Shown here one piece after another: positions 4,839-6,254 of a stretch of DNA of 6,254 bases. The notes under the pieces are model-generated. The model was not told the origin of the DNA and did not search any database. It saw only the letters and a list, made by a program, of their open reading frames with translations. Numbering within the stretch: position 1 is the first letter of the stretch; every line of letters starts with the position of its first letter. The stretch comes from Clostridiaceae bacterium (GTDB taxonomy: Bacteria; Bacillota; Clostridia; Saccharofermentanales; UBA5734): positions 1 to 6,254 of the forward strand of contig JAAYFZ010000387.1 of the NCBI GenBank assembly GCA_012727965.1. Reading direction: 5' to 3'. The translations under genes were made by a program, and so were the position numbers.

Positions 4839-6254
4839 ATGAGTATTCTGACATTGGAAAAAGTCAGCAAATCCTATTTCGGCACTCAAGTCCTGGAACA
4901 AATATCGTTTCAGCTTGATCGCAGTGAGAGGCTGGCTCTTACCGGCAGCAACGGGACCGGTAAAACAACACTTCTCAGACTGATTACGGGTCTTGAGCAG
5001 CCTGACAGCGGGAGAATTATCCTGCCCTCTTCGGTTATACCCGGCTATCTGTCACAGCATGTTGAGGAAATCAGCAGGCTCGACATGAATGCGCTGCATG
5101 ATCAGGAGCTCGACAAAATGGAAAAAGAGCTGCGAGAATGCGAAGCAAGCCTGGCCCGCTTATCTGCCGAGGATGGAACGTTTGATCCATCAGAGCAGTC
5201 AAGACTTCTCACACAATATGGTCAACTCACAGCCAGCTACGAGGCTGCAGGTGGTTATGATTTCCATCACCGAATGCAGGAAGCTCTCGATGGCCTCGGT
5301 CTCGGAAGAGAGATTCTTGACAGGCCTCTGCAGAGATTATCCGGCGGCGAGAGAATGCGCGTTGCTCTAGCAAGGCTGCTGCTTCGTTCGCCTGATCTAT
5401 TGCTGCTCGATGAGCCTACCAATCATCTTGATGCAGAATCTATGGAGTGGCTCGAGCAGTTTCTGAACAGCTTCAAAGGTGCTGTCCTATTTATATCACA
5501 TGACCGTGCCTTCATCGATCATACTGCTACAGCAGTTGCTGAACTCAGTCAGGGAAGCATCACTATCCACAGCGGAAATTATACAAGTTTTATCGAACAG
5601 GAGGCTGCAAGACAGCTGACGCTCGAAAGAGAAATCAAAAACCTGGCAAAAGAAGTCGAGAGACAAAAACAGGTCACTCAGACTATGCTGTCGCATAGGA
5701 ATATTTCCGGCTATCATGCCAGAGAGAAGGTAACGGCTAAGCTAGCTGATAAGCTGACCGTCATCAGAGACCAGGCTCGCAAGGAACATAATAATCTCAA
5801 TTTTCGCTTCATGCCCGGACGTATTGACGGCGCACCGGACAAAGAGCTGGCCAGAATAAGTAATGTCAGCTTCGGCTACAAGGAAAATGAGCTGCTGTTT
5901 GATCAAGTGGATTTTTCAATCAGAAGAGGCGAAAGATACTGTCTTTGCGGACCGAATGGCTGTGGTAAATCTACTCTGCTCAAACTGATCATGGGCAAGA
6001 CAGGTAATTTCACAGGCGAGATCAGCCTGTCAGAACAAGCTACTTTTGGCCATATGGGACAGCATGTTGATTTCGATGATGAAAATGCTTCAATTCTGGA
6101 AACAGTACAAAAACAGGCTGAAGAACTCGATGAGAGCAGTGCCAGAACACTACTTGCAGGGTATGGCTTCCGGGATGTAGATGTATTTAAAAAACTGAAT
6201 GTGCTGAGCGGTGGCGAGCGATCGAGAGTATATCTCTGCTGTCTTCTGCTTGAG
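4839..6254 (+). CDS. ABC-F family ATPase (translation factor or ribosome-protection type), C-terminus cut by the window edge
   Basis: An open frame of 472 codons runs without a stop to the edge. ABC-F proteins have two fused nucleotide-binding domains and no membrane segment; they bind the ribosomal E site and act on stalled or antibiotic-bound ribosomes. NBD1: Walker A GSNGTGKT (36-43), Q-loop Gln73, an arm region (about 76-140) with a charged helix, signature LSGGE (167-171), Walker B LLLLDEP (187-193), H-loop SHDR (220-223). A charged helical linker (about 255-335) is the P-site-tRNA-interacting region of the family. NBD2: Walker A GPNGCGKS (371-378), Gln408, signature LSGGERSR (456-463); its Walker B and H-loop lie beyond the window. 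GGAG at 4830-4833, 5 nt before the ATG, supports the start; an in-frame GTG at 4812 lacks an SD. It looks most like the YdiF/Uup-type housekeeping branch, but an antibiotic-resistance subtype cannot be excluded. Confidence 0.93.
   Translation, partial: MSILTLEKVSKSYFGTQVLEQISFQLDRSERLALTGSNGTGKTTLLRLITGLEQPDSGRIILPSSVIPGYLSQHVEEISRLDMNALHDQELDKMEKELRECEASLARLSAEDGTFDPSEQSRLLTQYGQLTASYEAAGGYDFHHRMQEALDGLGLGREILDRPLQRLSGGERMRVALARLLLRSPDLLLLDEPTNHLDAESMEWLEQFLNSFKGAVLFISHDRAFIDHTATAVAELSQGSITIHSGNYTSFIEQEAARQLTLEREIKNLAKEVERQKQVTQTMLSHRNISGYHAREKVTAKLADKLTVIRDQARKEHNNLNFRFMPGRIDGAPDKELARISNVSFGYKENELLFDQVDFSIRRGERYCLCGPNGCGKSTLLKLIMGKTGNFTGEISLSEQATFGHMGQHVDFDDENASILETVQKQAEELDESSARTLLAGYGFRDVDVFKKLNVLSGGERSRVYLCCLLLE

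Overview
The window carries most of a branched-chain amino acid operon on the minus strand and the first part of a divergently transcribed ABC-F ATPase gene on the plus strand. It looks like an ordinary bacterial chromosome: intermediate GC content, strong AGGAGG-type ribosome binding sites, tight gene packing, and no mobile-element, CRISPR or phage signatures. The protein types (short bacterial LeuC with separate LeuD, a CimA-type citramalate synthase, an IlvD starting MKSDAIKKG, a YdiF/Uup-like ABC-F) and the strong SD sequences fit an anaerobic Bacillota (Clostridia-like) organism. That placement is inference and remains tentative.

Layout, read along the minus-strand transcript: promoter near 4669-4697, then cimA (4617-3028), leuC (3024-1738), leuD (1679-1179), leuB (1182-85), and the first nine codons of ilvD (26-1), which run off the window edge. 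Spacing is 3 nt (cimA-leuC), 58 nt (leuC-leuD), a 4-nt ATGA overlap (leuD-leuB) and 58 nt (leuB-ilvD). The last gap holds a perfect 9-bp hairpin between a strong Shine-Dalgarno sequence and the ilvD start.

The genes form one pathway. CimA condenses pyruvate and acetyl-CoA to citramalate; LeuCD isomerises it through citraconate to methylmalate; LeuB oxidises this to 2-oxobutyrate, the isoleucine precursor. LeuCDB also serve leucine synthesis, and IlvD acts in all three branched-chain pathways. cimA sits where leuA usually sits, so the locus points to threonine-independent isoleucine synthesis. No leuA is visible here.

The 221-bp divergent intergenic region (4618-4838) holds a sigma-70-type promoter for cimA, an extended -10 promoter for the ABC-F gene, a 16-bp near-perfect dyad just downstream of the predicted cimA start, a cluster of ACTGT half-sites over the cimA promoter, and a 10-bp inverted repeat in the ABC-F leader. 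The 11-bp motif GGTCTATARCC occurs both in the cimA dyad and in the leuB-ilvD hairpin. No wholly new system is visible; the unusual content is regulatory.
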